Shown here: positions 53,461 through 64,000 of the stretch, in pieces
Numbering within the stretch: the stretch's first letter is position 1
Layout of the letters: each line of letters starts with the position of its first letter
Origin: Aliarcobacter sp.
Lineage (GTDB): Bacteria > Campylobacterota > Campylobacteria > Campylobacterales > Arcobacteraceae
NCBI GenBank assembly: GCA_028688995.1
Contig: JAQTXB010000002.1
Location: 1-64,000 of the forward strand
Direction: 5' to 3'
DNA length: 64,000 nt
Translations under genes and position numbers: made by a program
The notes under the pieces: model-generated
The model's database searches: none
What the model was told of the DNA's origin: nothing
What the model saw: the letters and a program-made list of their open reading frames with translations, nothing else

Positions 53461-55113
53461 ATGGGTATCGAAGATATTGATTTAGGTGAAGACTTTGATT
53501 TTGAGCAAATGCTTAATGAGTCTTTCGAGAATGCAGAAAATAATTCTGTGGTTGATGGTGTAATTGTAGAAATTTCTAATGAGAGAGTTTTAGTTGATGT
53601 TGGTCAAAAAATTGAGGGTCAATTAAGTATTTCTGAAATTACAATTGGTGGTGAAGTTAAATACAAAGTTGGTGACACAATTCCTGTTATGTTAATGGGA
53701 AGCAGAGGTGAAAGACCAAGTATTTCACATAAAAAAGTTTTACAAAAAGAAAAATTTGATGCTTTTGTAAAAGCTCATGGTGAAAATGTAGAAGACGTAA
53801 CTATTGAAGGTAAAATCGTTTCTGTAAAACAAAGAGGTGGTTTTATAATCGAAGATGCTGATGGTTGTGAATATTTCATGCCTATGGCACAATCTTACTT
53901 AAAAGCAATTGGAGCAGTGGGTAAAACTGTTAAAGCAAAAGTTATTAAAGTAAATAAAGCACAAAATTCAATTATTGTTTCAAGAAAAAAATTAATTGAA
54001 GAATCAAAAGCTGTAAAAGACAATAAAGTAACTGAAATTTTAGATAATAAAGAACCAGTTATTGGAACAATCAAAAAAATTACTTCTTATGGAATGTTTG
54101 TAGATTTAGGTGGAATTGATGGTTTAGTAAACTACAATGAAATCTCATACAAAGGTCCTGTAAATCCTGCAAATTATTACAATGAAGGTGATGAAGTTTC
54201 AGTTGTAGTTTTATCTTATGACAAAACAAAACAACACTTATCATTATCTATTAAAGCTGCACTATCTAATCCTTGGGAAGAAATCAAAGATGAATTAGAA
54301 GTTGGAGATACAATAACTGTAACTGTTTCTAATTTTGAATCTTATGGTGCATTTGTTGATTTAGGAAATGATATTGAAGGTTTATTACATATTTCAGAAA
54401 TTTCTTGGAATAAAAACCTTAAAAACCCTAAAGAACTTTTAACAATTGGTGAAGAAATCAATGTTGAAGTTATTGAGTTAAATATTGAGCAAAAAAGATT
54501 AAGAGTTTCTTTAAAAAATCTTCAAGAAAAACCTTTTGCTAAATTTACTAACGAACATAAAGTTGGGGATGTAATTAAAGGTAAAATTGCTACATTAACT
54601 GATTTTGGTGCTTTTGTTAGTATCGGTGATGTTGATGGTTTATTACACAATGAAGAAGCTTCATGGGAACCTAATGCTAAATGTAAAACTCTTTACAAAA
54701 AAGGTGATGAAGTTGAAGTTAGAATCATTAAAATAGACAAAGAAAAAGAAAATATTTCATTATCAATTAAAGAAATAGCTGATTCTCCTGCAAAAAAATT
54801 CCAAGATGCTTATAAAATTGGTGATATTGTAAAAGGTACAGTTAAAGATGCTAAAGATTTCGGAATTTTCATTAAACTTGAAAACAATCTTGATGGTCTA
54901 ATCAGAAATGAAGATTTTGGTCCATTAAAAATTGAAGAAGTTAAAAATGGTGATGAAATTGAAGCAGTTGTTGTAAATATTGACACTAAAAAAAATAGAG
55001 TAAGATTATCAGTTAGAAGATTAGAGCAACAACAAGAAAGAGAAGTTCTAAAATCTGTTAATGATGATTCATCTATGACTTTAGGTGACATTATAAAAGA
55101 CCAAATGAAATAA
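53461..55113 (+). CDS. rpsA: 30S ribosomal protein S1
   Basis: The 550-residue protein has six S1 domains in tandem (repeats such as ITSYGMFVDLGGIDGLVNYNEIS, FESYGAFVDLGNDIEGLLHISEISW, LTDFGAFVSIGDVDGLLHNEEASW and KDFGIFIKLENNLDGLIRNEDF). It brings mRNA to the ribosome. Length and domain number are those of Campylobacterota S1. serA follows after 14 bases. Confidence 0.95.
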   Translation: MGIEDIDLGEDFDFEQMLNESFENAENNSVVDGVIVEISNERVLVDVGQKIEGQLSISEITIGGEVKYKVGDTIPVMLMGSRGERPSISHKKVLQKEKFDAFVKAHGENVEDVTIEGKIVSVKQRGGFIIEDADGCEYFMPMAQSYLKAIGAVGKTVKAKVIKVNKAQNSIIVSRKKLIEESKAVKDNKVTEILDNKEPVIGTIKKITSYGMFVDLGGIDGLVNYNEISYKGPVNPANYYNEGDEVSVVVLSYDKTKQHLSLSIKAALSNPWEEIKDELEVGDTITVTVSNFESYGAFVDLGNDIEGLLHISEISWNKNLKNPKELLTIGEEINVEVIELNIEQKRLRVSLKNLQEKPFAKFTNEHKVGDVIKGKIATLTDFGAFVSIGDVDGLLHNEEASWEPNAKCKTLYKKGDEVEVRIIKIDKEKENISLSIKEIADSPAKKFQDAYKIGDIVKGTVKDAKDFGIFIKLENNLDGLIRNEDFGPLKIEEVKNGDEIEAVVVNIDTKKNRVRLSVRRLEQQQEREVLKSVNDDSSMTLGDIIKDQMK

Positions 55114-55127
55114 TAGGATTTATTTAA

Positions 55128-56711
55128 ATGAGTAAATATACAATTGTAGTTTGTGATCATATACATGAAGCTGGTTTACAAATTCTTCAAAATACTGAAG
55201 ATGTAAACTACGTATATGCAGCAGATGTAAATAAAACAGAACTATTAAATATTATCAAAGATGCACATGTTGCAATTACAAGATCGTCAACAGATGTTGA
55301 CGAAAAGTTTTTAAATGCGGCAACTAACTTAAAAGCTATTATTAGAGCTGGTGTTGGTTATGATAATGTTGATATTGAAGGTTGTAGCAAAAGAGGAATA
55401 ATCGCAATGAATGTTCCTACTGCAAATACAATAGCAGCAGTTGAATTAACAATGACACATATGTTATCTTGTATGAGAAAATTCCCATATGCTCATAATC
55501 AATTAAAAAATGATAGAGTTTGGAAAAGAGAAGATTGGTATGGAAATGAACTATATGGTAAAAAACTAGGGGTTATTGGTTTTGGAAATATTGGTCATAG
55601 AGTTGCACTTAGAGCTAAATCATTTGAAATGGATGTAATGACTTACGATCCATATATTCCTTCAACAAAAGCAACTGATTTAGGTATCAAGTATACAACT
55701 AATTTCGAAGATATTTTATCTTGTGATATTATTACAATTCATACACCAAAAAATAAAGAAACTATCAATATGATTGGTTTTGAAGAAATTGCAAGAATGA
55801 AAGATGGTGTAGTTTTAATTAACTGTGCTAGAGGTGGATTATATAATGAAGATGCATTATATGAAAACCTAAAATCTGGGAAAATTGCAATGGCAGGAAT
55901 CGATGTATTTATCAAAGAACCAGCAACAAATAATCCTTTATTAGATTTACCAAATATTACTGTAACTGCTCACTTAGGAGCAAATACAAAAGAGTCTCAA
56001 AAAGAAATCTCAGTTCAAGCTGCAAATAATGCAATTGAATCTGCACGAGGTATCGCATATCCTAATGCTCTAAATTTACCAATTGATGAGAGTAAAATTC
56101 CATCATTTGTAAAACCATATATTGAATTAACTCAAAAAATGGCATTTTTACTTGCTCAATTAAGTAAAAGTGAAATTAGATCAATTAATATTGCAGCAGA
56201 AGGTGAAGTATCTGAATATTTAGACTCTTTACAAACTTTTGCAACAGTTGGTGTATTAGCTGTTTCTTCTGGTGATGAAGTTAACTATGTAAATGCTAAT
56301 TTCATAGCTAAAGAAAAAGGTATAGAATTAACTACTTCTGAGTTTTCTAACCACAGTGGATACCAAAATAAAGTATCTATCAAAATCACTACTCCTAATG
56401 GTGTAAAAACAATATCTGGAACTGTATTTAATGAAGATGTTCAAAGAATCGTTGAAATTAATGGATTCTCTTTAGATATTGAACCAAAAGGTAAAATGAT
56501 TATCATGAGAAATACTGACGTACCAGGTGTAATTGGTGAAGTTGGAAAAATCTTAGGTGATAGCAATATTAATATAGCTGACTTTAGATTATCAAGAGGA
56601 AAAGATGGAGCATTAGCTGTTATTCTTATTGATGAAAAACCAAGTTCAGATATATTAAAAAAACTTGATAGTTTAGAAGCTGCAATTGCAGTTGCTTACG
56701 CAGAAATTTAA
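55128..56711 (+). CDS. serA: D-3-phosphoglycerate dehydrogenase
   Basis: The 527-residue enzyme opens serine synthesis by oxidising 3-phosphoglycerate. The NAD-binding motif GVIGFGNIGHRVA is near 144, the catalytic Arg-Glu-His set is in NCARGGLYNEDAL, IKEPATNNPL and TAHLGANT, and an ACT regulatory domain closes the protein (RNTDVPGVIGEVGKIL). The extended form with an intervening domain (about 320-450) is present. efp follows after nine bases. Confidence 0.95.
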   Translation: MSKYTIVVCDHIHEAGLQILQNTEDVNYVYAADVNKTELLNIIKDAHVAITRSSTDVDEKFLNAATNLKAIIRAGVGYDNVDIEGCSKRGIIAMNVPTANTIAAVELTMTHMLSCMRKFPYAHNQLKNDRVWKREDWYGNELYGKKLGVIGFGNIGHRVALRAKSFEMDVMTYDPYIPSTKATDLGIKYTTNFEDILSCDIITIHTPKNKETINMIGFEEIARMKDGVVLINCARGGLYNEDALYENLKSGKIAMAGIDVFIKEPATNNPLLDLPNITVTAHLGANTKESQKEISVQAANNAIESARGIAYPNALNLPIDESKIPSFVKPYIELTQKMAFLLAQLSKSEIRSINIAAEGEVSEYLDSLQTFATVGVLAVSSGDEVNYVNANFIAKEKGIELTTSEFSNHSGYQNKVSIKITTPNGVKTISGTVFNEDVQRIVEINGFSLDIEPKGKMIIMRNTDVPGVIGEVGKILGDSNINIADFRLSRGKDGALAVILIDEKPSSDILKKLDSLEAAIAVAYAEI

Positions 56712-56720
56712 GGAGAAATT

Positions 56721-57281
56721 ATGGCAATTGGTATGAGTGAATTAAAAAAGGGATTAAAAATTGAAGTTGATGGTGTTCCTTACAAAATTACAGAGTATCA
56801 ACATGTAAAACCTGGTAAAGGTGCTGCATTTGTTAGATGTAAAATTAAATCATTTTTAAATGGAAAAGTTATTGAAAAAACTTTCCATGCAGGTGATAAA
56901 TGTGAAGTTCCAAATTTACAACAAAAACAAATGCAATTTTTATATGATGATGGTGAATTATTACAATTTATGGATAATACAACTTATGAGCAAGAAGGTT
57001 TAACTTACGAGCAAGTTGGTGAAGCATTTGATTGGATTATTGATGGTATGACTTGTGACATGATGTACTATAATGGTAAAGCAATCACAGTTGAACCTCC
57101 AATGGTTGTAGAATTAAAAATTGTAGAAACACCACCTAACTTTAAAGGTGATTCTCAAGGTGGTAGAAAACCTGCTACTTTAGAATCAGGTGCAGTTGTA
57201 CAAATTCCTTTCCATATTCTTGAAGGTGACATTATTAAATGTGACACAAGAACTGGTGAATACCTAGAAAAAGTAAAATAA
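56721..57281 (+). CDS. efp: Elongation factor P
   Basis: The 186-residue protein rescues ribosomes stalled at polyproline stretches. It has the three-barrel layout; the modified-loop lysine would be Lys33 in [22 protein letters not shown] and the [26 protein letters not shown] end are family-typical. It is last in the rpsA-serA-efp group, before a strong terminator. Confidence 0.97.
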   Translation: MAIGMSELKKGLKIEVDGVPYKITEYQHVKPGKGAAFVRCKIKSFLNGKVIEKTFHAGDKCEVPNLQQKQMQFLYDDGELLQFMDNTTYEQEGLTYEQVGEAFDWIIDGMTCDMMYYNGKAITVEPPMVVELKIVETPPNFKGDSQGGRKPATLESGAVVQIPFHILEGDIIKCDTRTGEYLEKVK

Positions 57282-57282
57282 A

Positions 57283-57330
57283 AAGATTTAGCTTTATCGC
57301 GGAAATACTGCGATATAGCTTTCTTTTTTT
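57283..57330 (+). terminator. Terminator of efp
   Basis: AGCT/AGCT and ATCGC/GCGAT form an interrupted stem around GGAAATACT, followed by TTCTTTTTTT. It lies directly after the efp stop. Confidence 0.75.
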
Positions 57331-57399
57331 CACTCACTGACCACAGTCTATTCCTTCTTCAAATAAAACTCTATATTGATTTCATCGATATAATTTATT

Positions 57400-58407
57400 C
57401 TAAACCATTCTTTTTAAATACATGATTTTTTCTTCTCCAAGATAATTCTCATGGACAATTTCAAAATCGATGTTTATATCAATTAAAGCATTAATTCCAT
57501 TTCTAATTTTTGGACTCACAATCAATACAATATAATCTAATTTTTCTTTTAATAAATTCATTAAATTATAAACACCCTCAACCATTACAAACTTATAATC
57601 AAGTAGTTTAAATAAATCACCACTAATCAAAACTTGCCTATTTGGTACTTTGAATAATGGAATATTTTTATCAAATATCTTATTTTTACTGTAAATCATA
57701 ATATTTGGAGCACGACCTGCAATATATCTTGCATCAAGAGTTGGTTTATCAATTCTTACTGTGTTTCCACCTATTAACATCAAATCAACTTTATCTCTTA
57801 ATCTATGAACATATAATTGACTCATTTTAGATGATACTGATCCATCAATGCAGCCATTTAAAGTTTGTGCCATTTTATAAAAGATAAATGTATTACTACT
57901 CCATTTTATAAATGGATATAAAAGGTCATAAGCTTCTTTTTTCATACATCCTAAACTAACCTCAATATTAACAGCTTCAAGTGTTTGTATACCTCCAGAA
58001 GCAACTTTATTCACATCTTCATGTGCTATTACTACTCTTTTGGGTTTTAACTCTATTAACAAGTTTGCACAAGATGGAGTTTTCCCTATGTGATTACATG
58101 GTTCGAGTGTTACATAAATTTCGCAATCATTAAAGTAGCCATTATGATTTTCTATTAAAAAATCATGAATTTCATGAGAACTATTTTTCATTTTTAATAA
58201 TGAATTTGGATATTCAACTAAATATGCAGCTTTTAATGCATTTACTTCGGCATGTGGCATTCCAGATTCTTTATGAGCCTCTATTGATATTAACTTACCA
58301 TCTTTTACAATAACACAACCAACAGCTGGATTTGGGTATGTTAAAAGCTGATATTTCCATGCTTCATCAATAGCTAATTTCATATAAAAATTATCATCTA
58401 TTTTCAT
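57400..58407 (-). CDS. ribD: Bifunctional riboflavin deaminase/reductase RibD
   Basis: The 335-residue enzyme performs the deaminase and reductase steps of riboflavin synthesis. The deaminase zinc site has His52 and Glu54 (GMPHAEVNAL) and the cysteines of EPCNHIGKTPSC. The reductase part starts near 170 (FIFYKMAQTLNGCIDG). It is slightly shorter than the usual 360, with a compact reductase domain. It is the last gene of the minus-strand series; a stem-loop separates it from rimP. Confidence 0.92.
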   Translation of the reverse strand: MKIDDNFYMKLAIDEAWKYQLLTYPNPAVGCVIVKDGKLISIEAHKESGMPHAEVNALKAAYLVEYPNSLLKMKNSSHEIHDFLIENHNGYFNDCEIYVTLEPCNHIGKTPSCANLLIELKPKRVVIAHEDVNKVASGGIQTLEAVNIEVSLGCMKKEAYDLLYPFIKWSSNTFIFYKMAQTLNGCIDGSVSSKMSQLYVHRLRDKVDLMLIGGNTVRIDKPTLDARYIAGRAPNIMIYSKNKIFDKNIPLFKVPNRQVLISGDLFKLLDYKFVMVEGVYNLMNLLKEKLDYIVLIVSPKIRNGINALIDINIDFEIVHENYLGEEKIMYLKRMV

Positions 58408-58474
58408 TATATCATTCGCTTTTTTGTGAATTTTTTTGAGGGTAGTATATATTAAGTAGTTTTAATTGGTGTTA

Positions 58475-58501
58475 AAAACAATAGAAGTTTTCTATTGTTT
58501 T
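58475..58501 (-). terminator. Terminator after rimP
   Basis: AAAACAATAGA-AGTTT-TCTATTGTTTT lies directly after the rimP stop (on the minus strand), closing the lpxC-to-rimP transcript before ribD. Confidence 0.65.
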
Positions 58502-58502
58502 A

Positions 58503-58931
58503 TTACCATTCGTAGTAAGTTGCTGCTGCTAAAATATTATCATATGTAATTTCATCATCACCAAATTCTGTTTTAACAATTATTTTATCATTATCAGCAA
58601 AAATTAATTCACCTTTAAATACTTCAGTTGCAAAATTTTTAATTTTAACTTTTTCACCAACAGATGAAATGAAATGCTCTTTTTTTCTAAGTTTTCTTTC
58701 AATTCCAGGAGAACTAACTTCTAAAACATATTCTCCACCCATTGGCTCATCAACATCTAATATTGGAGAAATCATTCTTGAGATTTCTGCACATTTATCT
58801 AAACTTATTCCATTATCAGCAGTTACTAAAACTCTGAATATATTTCTATCATGTTCTTTAGCACTTACGATATCATAAAGCTTAGCACCTAAACTTTCTA
58901 CAGCTAATTTAATTGATTCTTCTAAACTCAT
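58503..58931 (-). CDS. rimP: Ribosome maturation factor RimP
   Basis: The 142-residue protein is needed for maturation of the 30S subunit. [34 protein letters not shown] and the SH3-like C-terminal part ([13 protein letters not shown]) match the family. Its ATG overlaps the rbfA stop (ATGA), and order infB-rbfA-rimP is common in Campylobacterota. Confidence 0.95.
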   Translation of the reverse strand: MSLEESIKLAVESLGAKLYDIVSAKEHDRNIFRVLVTADNGISLDKCAEISRMISPILDVDEPMGGEYVLEVSSPGIERKLRKKEHFISSVGEKVKIKNFATEVFKGELIFADNDKIIVKTEFGDDEITYDNILAAATYYEW

Positions 58932-59287
58932 TCTTCTTCACTTTTTGTTTTTCTAATTTGGGCAAATAATGCTTCAATATTTTTTGATTTTTCTAATGAT
59001 GTGTCATTTAGAAAAGTAAAGTTTGGACATTTATACCAACCTGTACTTGCTAATATATGAGTTTTCAATCTTCCATTTGCTTTATTTAATAAAGATATAA
59101 TCTCTTTTATTTGAGTGTTATCATAATCTGAACCATCAAAATAAACGATTGCATCATATTTACCATTTTTGCAATTTACTGCTGTTATTGGTAAAGAGTT
59201 AATTCTACTATCAACTAAATTTGATAATGCTTCTGGAATTAACTCCATTAATAAAGATTCTGTTCTTTGTAAATTTATACTTTTCAT
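58928..59287 (-). CDS. rbfA: Ribosome-binding factor A
   Basis: The 119-residue KH-like protein assists late 30S assembly (16S 5' end). [33 protein letters not shown] and the [13 protein letters not shown] ([22 protein letters not shown]) end match. It overlaps infB by one base and rimP by four. Confidence 0.93.
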   Translation of the reverse strand: MKSINLQRTESLLMELIPEALSNLVDSRINSLPITAVNCKNGKYDAIVYFDGSDYDNTQIKEIISLLNKANGRLKTHILASTGWYKCPNFTFLNDTSLEKSKNIEALFAQIRKTKSEEE

Positions 59288-61986
59288 TAATGTTTATCTA
59301 CTGATACTTTCTCTTCAATTTGAATAAATGTTTCAATAAAGTCACCTGGTTTAATGTCATTGAATTTATCAAACATAATACCACACTCATAACCATTAGC
59401 AACTTCTTTAACATCATCTTTAAATCTTTTTAATGATGAAATTTTACCTGTATAAGTTACAACACCATCTCTAATGATTCTTGCATGTCCACCTCTAATT
59501 ACTTTTCCATCTGTTACTAAACATCCTGCAACTGTTCCTACTTTTGGAACTACGAATGTATCTCTAACTTCTGCTTGACCAGTATTTTCTTCTCTAATTA
59601 CAGCACTCATCATTCCTGATAATGCATCTTTAATATCATCAATTAAATCATAAATGATTGAGTATGTATTAATTGTTACACCATCAGCTTTTGCTTTTGC
59701 TTTTACTGAACCAGTTGGTCTTACATTAAATCCTAAGATTATACAACCATCAGATGCACCAGCAAGAACTAAATCAGATTCTGTAATTCCACCAACAGCT
59801 GCGTGAATTACTTTTACTTTTACTTCATCATTTGCAATTTTTTCTAATGAACCTTTAATTGCTTCTAAAGAACCACCAACATCAGCTTTGATAATTACTG
59901 GAAGTTGTTTAATTTTTCCTTCAGCAATTAATCCACTCATCTCTTCTAATGAAACTTTTGTAGATTTTGACAACTCTTTAGCTCGTGCATGTTCTGCTCT
60001 TGTTGTTGCAATATCTCTTGCTTCTTTGTCTGTATCTTGAACAACCATAACAGAACCAGTTGTTGGAACATCATTTAATCCTAAAACAGTTCCTGTTTCA
60101 GATAATCCAAGTTCTTTTACTGGATTTCCATTATCATCAGTTATTGCTTTTACTCTACCATAAGTAGTATCACAAACAATATTATCACCAATTCTTAATG
60201 TACCATTTTGAACAATAATTGTTGCAACTGGCCCTCTTCCTTTTTCAAGTGAAGATTCAACAACTGCTGCTTTTGCTTTTGCAGTAGGATCTGCTTTAAG
60301 TTCTAAAAGTTCTGCTTGGATTAAGATATTTTCTAATAAATCTTCAATACCTTCACCAGTTAATGCAGAAACTCCAATGAATTCTGTATTTCCACCCCAA
60401 TCAATTGGAGTTAAATCTCTTTCTGCCATTTGTGCTTTTACCATATCTGGATTTGCAGTTTCTTTATCCATTTTATTAATAGCTACAATAATTGGACATC
60501 CACTTGCTTTTGCATGTGAAATAACTTCTTCAGTTTGAGGTTTTACACCATCATCAGCAGCAACAACAATTATAACAATATCAGTAATTGCTGAACCTCT
60601 TGCTCTCATAGCAGAGAATGCAGCATGTCCTGGAGTATCAACAAATGTAATTTTTTGCCCATTTTTTTCAACTGTATAAGATGAAATATGTTGTGTAATT
60701 CCACCCGCTTCGCCTTTTGCTACTTTTGAAGATCTAATTTTGTCTAATAATGAAGTTTTACCATGATCAACATGTCCCATGATTGTAACAACTGGTGGTC
60801 TTGTAACAAATGTTGTCTCATCGATATCTTCTTCATGATAATCACCAACATAATTTACATCTTCTAATGCATCATTAACTGTAACTTCAATTCCAAACTC
60901 TTCACCAAGAATTTCTAATTCATCTTGTTTTAAGAAGTCATTTTTTGTAACCATCATACCTAAAGAGAATAAAACTGTAATTACTTCAGCAGTTGTTTTT
61001 CCACAAGCTTCAGCAAATTCATAAACTCTAATATCTTCAGGAATAGTAACTTCAGTAATTTCAACAGCTTCTTGAGTTCTAGCTATTCTTTTCTTTCTTT
61101 TTCCTCTTTTTAATCCTTGAGGTGCATTTCCAAAAGCAGCTGGTCTTGAACTTCTAGATTGTTTTGCAGGATTTTGAGGTTTTGGTTCATCAAATATCTT
61201 AAAAGTATCTGCTAAATCCATATCAAGTAAAACTACTTCTTCACCTAATAACGAATCATCAGAACTAACAAAATCGTCAGTGTAAGCTCTATCAACTTCA
61301 AGTTTTTTACCATGGTCTTGTGCTTTTACAACTGTTTTCTTTTTCTCTTTTTTTGCTCTATTTTTTCTTTGTTCTTCAGCAGAATTGAAACTATCATTAT
61401 TTGATTTTTCATCATCTTCATTAGCACCTAAAATTTCGCTTAATGATTTCATCTGTTTTCTAGGTTGAATTTCAGAATCAAATGATTTATTAATAATTAA
61501 TTCTTCTTCCTCTCTAGGTTTATTCTTTTTAACAATAACTAATCCTCTTCTTTTAGGAACAATTTTGCTAGCATTATCAGGATTAACTTCAGGTTTATCA
61601 AATTCTTCTTGAGTTTTTAAAGCAGGTTTAGGAATAGGTTTAGAAATTACAACTTTTTTTAATTCAGGTTTTTTTACAATCCCTACATCTTTCTTTTCAA
61701 TAACTTCAACTTTTTCTAATTCTATTTTTATCTCTTTCACTTCTTCACTTATTTCAGTTGTTTTCTTTTCAACAACTTTTTTTGCTTTAGATGCTGGTAA
61801 TTTACTTGGTAATCTTGAACTGCTTCCAGTCATGATATATTTTGTAATTTCTTCAGCATCTTCATATGATACTGCACTTTGGGGTGACTTAAGATCTATA
61901 TTTAAATCTTTAGCCTTTGCAATTACGTCTGCGCTACTAGCTCCCGCTTCTTCTGCAATCTCATAAACTCTTACTTTATCTGACAT
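59287..61986 (-). CDS. infB: Translation initiation factor IF-2
   Basis: The 899-residue GTPase delivers initiator tRNA. It has an N-terminal IF2N domain ([21 protein letters not shown]), a long charged, low-complexity linker (about 70-320) and a second IF2N-like part ([18 protein letters not shown]). The G domain with [22 protein letters not shown] and NKMDK follows, then the C-terminal barrels. It overlaps the upstream ylxR-like gene by 11 bases, with AGGAG upstream of the ATG, so translation is coupled. Confidence 0.97.
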   Translation of the reverse strand: MSDKVRVYEIAEEAGASSADVIAKAKDLNIDLKSPQSAVSYEDAEEITKYIMTGSSSRLPSKLPASKAKKVVEKKTTEISEEVKEIKIELEKVEVIEKKDVGIVKKPELKKVVISKPIPKPALKTQEEFDKPEVNPDNASKIVPKRRGLVIVKKNKPREEEELIINKSFDSEIQPRKQMKSLSEILGANEDDEKSNNDSFNSAEEQRKNRAKKEKKKTVVKAQDHGKKLEVDRAYTDDFVSSDDSLLGEEVVLLDMDLADTFKIFDEPKPQNPAKQSRSSRPAAFGNAPQGLKRGKRKKRIARTQEAVEITEVTIPEDIRVYEFAEACGKTTAEVITVLFSLGMMVTKNDFLKQDELEILGEEFGIEVTVNDALEDVNYVGDYHEEDIDETTFVTRPPVVTIMGHVDHGKTSLLDKIRSSKVAKGEAGGITQHISSYTVEKNGQKITFVDTPGHAAFSAMRARGSAITDIVIIVVAADDGVKPQTEEVISHAKASGCPIIVAINKMDKETANPDMVKAQMAERDLTPIDWGGNTEFIGVSALTGEGIEDLLENILIQAELLELKADPTAKAKAAVVESSLEKGRGPVATIIVQNGTLRIGDNIVCDTTYGRVKAITDDNGNPVKELGLSETGTVLGLNDVPTTGSVMVVQDTDKEARDIATTRAEHARAKELSKSTKVSLEEMSGLIAEGKIKQLPVIIKADVGGSLEAIKGSLEKIANDEVKVKVIHAAVGGITESDLVLAGASDGCIILGFNVRPTGSVKAKAKADGVTINTYSIIYDLIDDIKDALSGMMSAVIREENTGQAEVRDTFVVPKVGTVAGCLVTDGKVIRGGHARIIRDGVVTYTGKISSLKRFKDDVKEVANGYECGIMFDKFNDIKPGDFIETFIQIEEKVSVDKH

Positions 61987-62251
61987 CTGTTAGCATCTCC
62001 TTAAGTTGTGTGACATACTTATCTTTATTTTTACACTCTTTACAAAGTGATTTTTCGATTCTTTTGTTATCTTTTCCATTCATATCTGCTTGTAATAGCT
62101 TTTCACATTCTCTACAGATATAAAAACTTCTACCAAAATTATTGTAAAACAATAATTTTTTCTCTTCACATTTTAGTCTTAATAACTCTTTTTGTTCAAA
62201 TTTGCCTCGGCAAACGACGCAAGTTCTTAAGGTCTTTTTTAAACTAGGCAA
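61976..62251 (-). CDS. YlxR-like protein (DUF448)
   Basis: The 91-residue basic protein has the YlxR core: RTCVVCRGKFEQKELLRLKC, and later CRECEKLLQADM and CKECKNK. With nine cysteines in CxxC-like pairs it probably binds zinc, more than in the classical family. Related YlxR proteins affect RNase P or transcription; the role here is not known. Position upstream of infB is the usual one. Confidence 0.85.
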   Translation of the reverse strand: MPSLKKTLRTCVVCRGKFEQKELLRLKCEEKKLLFYNNFGRSFYICRECEKLLQADMNGKDNKRIEKSLCKECKNKDKYVTQLKEMLTDVR

Positions 62252-62287
62252 ATATTATACCTAAAATATACTTAATATCAAAGATTT

Positions 62288-63169
62288 TCAAATTTCAACT
62301 CTTACACCAACATTATCAAAATCAGCAATAAATACTTTGAAATGGGGAAATCTTATTTTTAAAGCTTTTTCTAAATTCTTACTATCATCAACATATGCCA
62401 TTGAGAATAGTGTTGATCCAGAACCTGATAAAGTACTCATTAAAGCACCTTCTTTTAGTGCAGTTTTTTGAACATCAAAAAGTTCTGGCATCTGTTTCAT
62501 TCTATATTTTTGATGAATTTGATCAAATGATGCATGTTTTAACATTTCCCAATCTTCTGCCATAAATGCAGCTGTTAATAAAGATGAATGAGAAATATTA
62601 AATACTGCATCTTCTTTTGAATATTTAAATGGCAAAGTTTTTCTTGATAATTGAGTTGAAATTGCTCTATTTGGAACAACAACTACAGCTTTTAAATTTT
62701 TAGGTATATCTTTTCTGATATATCTTACTTCATTTTCTTGAACACAAGCAACTGTAAAACCACCCATTACAGCAGGAGTAATATTATCAGGATGATTTTC
62801 ATAAGCTAAGGCTAAATTTAATAATTTATCTTTTTCTAATTTAATTCCCTCAATTGCGTATGCACTTGCAATTGCTGAAACTATAACAGCCGAAGAACTT
62901 CCTAATCCTCTAGATAGTGGAATTTCATTTTGAAATTCAAATCTAAAATGTCTTTTTTTATATGATAAATTATGATAAAAATCATTAAATATTGATATAA
63001 ACATATTATTATCTTTTAAAGCAGGATTATTTGCACCCTCACCTTTTAGCGAAACACTATGAAATTTTGATGGTCTAATTATTACTTGATTTTTCATTGA
63101 GATTGCTAGACCTAAGCAGTCAAAACCTGGGCCTAAATTTGCACTAGTAGCTGGAACGCTTACTTTCAT
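62288..63169 (-). CDS. thrB: Homoserine kinase
   Basis: The 293-residue GHMP kinase phosphorylates homoserine for threonine synthesis. [18 protein letters not shown] at the start and the ATP loop [17 protein letters not shown] are diagnostic, and [15 protein letters not shown] is the third GHMP motif. Its product is the substrate of ThrC, at 34705-36186. It lies 17 bases downstream of tsaB. Confidence 0.96.
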   Translation of the reverse strand: MKVSVPATSANLGPGFDCLGLAISMKNQVIIRPSKFHSVSLKGEGANNPALKDNNMFISIFNDFYHNLSYKKRHFRFEFQNEIPLSRGLGSSSAVIVSAIASAYAIEGIKLEKDKLLNLALAYENHPDNITPAVMGGFTVACVQENEVRYIRKDIPKNLKAVVVVPNRAISTQLSRKTLPFKYSKEDAVFNISHSSLLTAAFMAEDWEMLKHASFDQIHQKYRMKQMPELFDVQKTALKEGALMSTLSGSGSTLFSMAYVDDSKNLEKALKIRFPHFKVFIADFDNVGVRVEI

Positions 63170-63186
63170 CCATTTCCTTCTTAAAC

Positions 63187-63639
63187 TTAAACAGCTGGTA
63201 AATTGTATATTGGCAGTGTTTCTTCGTTAAAATTATATTTTTCTATACACATTGGTAATTTAAAGTCGTGGATTATACAATCTTTTTCTAAAAAATCCAC
63301 TTTAATTTTATTTTTATCTTTTATAAAATACTTTTTTCCAAGGGCTTTTATCGGAGAATTTTGATTAAATTCAAAACCATCTATTGCAGAAAATTCAATT
63401 GCTTTTGTTATACAAATAGTTTTTAAAAATATATATGCAACTTTTATTGCCATAAATGAGCCAGGAGAATTAACATATGTAATTCTTTTGATTTCATATT
63501 CTTTTAAAAGTTCTTCAAATAAACTTGGCAATAAATCAGATGTTTTACCATCAAGATTATGTTCCTTTATTAATTTTTTATTTTCATAAATTCCAATTAA
63601 TAAAGGATTTGAAATAGTTATTACTAAAATTTCAATCAA
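63187..63639 (-). CDS. tsaB: TsaB-like (YeaZ) protein, tRNA threonylcarbamoyl-adenosine complex
   Basis: The 150-residue protein resembles a reduced TsaB: a short start with [16 protein letters not shown], the [17 protein letters not shown] loop (compared with the GPGSFTGLRIG of YeaZ), and an AIDGFEFN segment. TsaB scaffolds TsaD in t6A37 modification. At 150 residues it is much shorter than E. coli TsaB (about 230), as often found in Campylobacterota. The start is TTG, with AAGG upstream. It lies between lpxC and thrB. Confidence 0.65.
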   Translation of the reverse strand: MIEILVITISNPLLIGIYENKKLIKEHNLDGKTSDLLPSLFEELLKEYEIKRITYVNSPGSFMAIKVAYIFLKTICITKAIEFSAIDGFEFNQNSPIKALGKKYFIKDKNKIKVDFLEKDCIIHDFKLPMCIEKYNFNEETLPIYNLPAV

Positions 63640-63647
63640 TTTTTACC

Positions 63648-64000
63648 TTAATTATCAGCATTAGCATAAGCCATTTCAAATACAACAGCTTCGCTACTTG
63701 CTTCTTCTAAGTCAATAATTTCATAATTCTCAGGACTCTCAAAAAGTTTTTTTGTAAGTAAATGATTTAAGTGGTGACTTCCAGCAATTGCATCATATTC
63801 ACCAACCATTGTATATTCAAGTAGTGCCATATCACCAATTGCATCTAAAATTTTATGTCTTACAAATTCATCATCAAATCTTAATCCTTCAGGATTTAAA
63901 ACTTTTGTTTGGTCAAGTACAATTGCATTTTCCATACTTCCACCTTGTGCTAATCCAATACTTCTTAAATATTGTACTTCATGTAAGAACCCAAAAGTTC
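63648..64000 (-). CDS. lpxC: UDP-3-O-acyl-N-acetylglucosamine deacetylase (C-terminal part)
   Basis: The frame runs off the right edge. The visible 117 residues (reading from TFGFLHEVQYLRSIGLAQGGS) are the second domain of LpxC, the first committed enzyme of lipid A synthesis. The zinc ligands His and Asp appear in VRHKILDAIGD and the catalytic histidine in AGSHHLNH. The ATG at 63935 is internal, not the start. It is followed after eight bases by tsaB. Confidence 0.95.
   Translation of the reverse strand, partial: TFGFLHEVQYLRSIGLAQGGSMENAIVLDQTKVLNPEGLRFDDEFVRHKILDAIGDMALLEYTMVGEYDAIAGSHHLNHLLTKKLFESPENYEIIDLEEASSEAVVFEMAYANADN

Noticed and set aside
1..64000. tRNA, rRNA, CRISPR array, insertion sequence or prophage
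   Set aside because: I scanned the gaps for T-loop-like motifs, regularly spaced repeats, transposase or integrase frames and found none. Almost all gaps are shorter than 180 bases and AT-rich.

Overview
The window looks like core chromosome of an Arcobacter-like member of the Campylobacterota (Arcobacteraceae). The DNA is very AT-rich, and intergenic regions carry short TATAAT-type -10 boxes in long A/T runs. Gene content and order fit that group: a petABC cytochrome bc1 operon, a solitary atpB, an lpxC–tsaB–thrB–ylxR–infB–rbfA–rimP–ribD block, a CfbpABC-type iron transporter, and proteins most like Campylobacter/Helicobacter families. The assignment rests on remembered family features, not on a search. 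I found no rRNA, tRNA, CRISPR array, insertion sequence or prophage.

Layout. 1-2525: end of a membrane protein, then a minus-strand run pabA – GT39-like membrane protein – pseudopilin-like protein. 2696-8515: fbpABC ferric-iron ABC transporter with a candidate Fur box, then a periplasmic-binding-protein/GGDEF fusion. 8512-10101: siroheme nitrite reductase (nirA) with a well-placed CRP/FNR-type palindrome upstream. 10467-15851: M42-type peptidase, two small proteins, two different 2-oxoglutarate/Fe(II) oxygenases and tex. 15863-22491: PAS-GGDEF-EAL protein, ridA, a NUDT6-like Nudix protein, an AraC/GyrI regulator, an aminotransferase and a porin. 22565-25378: trmD, rplS, a nucleosidase-like protein, DedA and a membrane protein, all minus strand; a GC-rich hairpin lies just ahead of rplS. 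25484-29443: an unrecognised Cys-containing 115-aa ORF, metE and ilvA. 29535-36186: atpB, a ThiE/TenI-like protein, an AddA-type helicase-nuclease, argB and thrC. 36359-39427: petABC plus a small c-type cytochrome. 39464-43812: rsmE, a membrane protein, then moeA-queC-queD-queE as one overlapping operon. 43882-47323: fatty-acid genes fabG, acpP, fabF and accA. 47351-57281: HIT protein, then pheS, pheT, aroA, ispH, rpsA, serA and efp. 57400-64000: minus-strand ribD, rimP, rbfA, infB, ylxR, thrB, tsaB and the 3' end of lpxC.

How it fits together: most genes are housekeeping (translation, amino acids, fatty acids, queuosine, respiration). Accessory or regulatory content lies in 2600-13750 and 15863-22491: iron uptake, two cyclic-di-GMP proteins, nitrite assimilation, and a small oxygenase/SnoaL cluster.

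I did not find an obvious new multi-gene system. The best leads are regulatory or small: the ORF or leader before metE with an internal terminator-like hairpin, the structured trmD–rplS spacer, the nirA palindrome, the double-receptor GGDEF fusion beside the iron transporter, and the oxygenase cluster.
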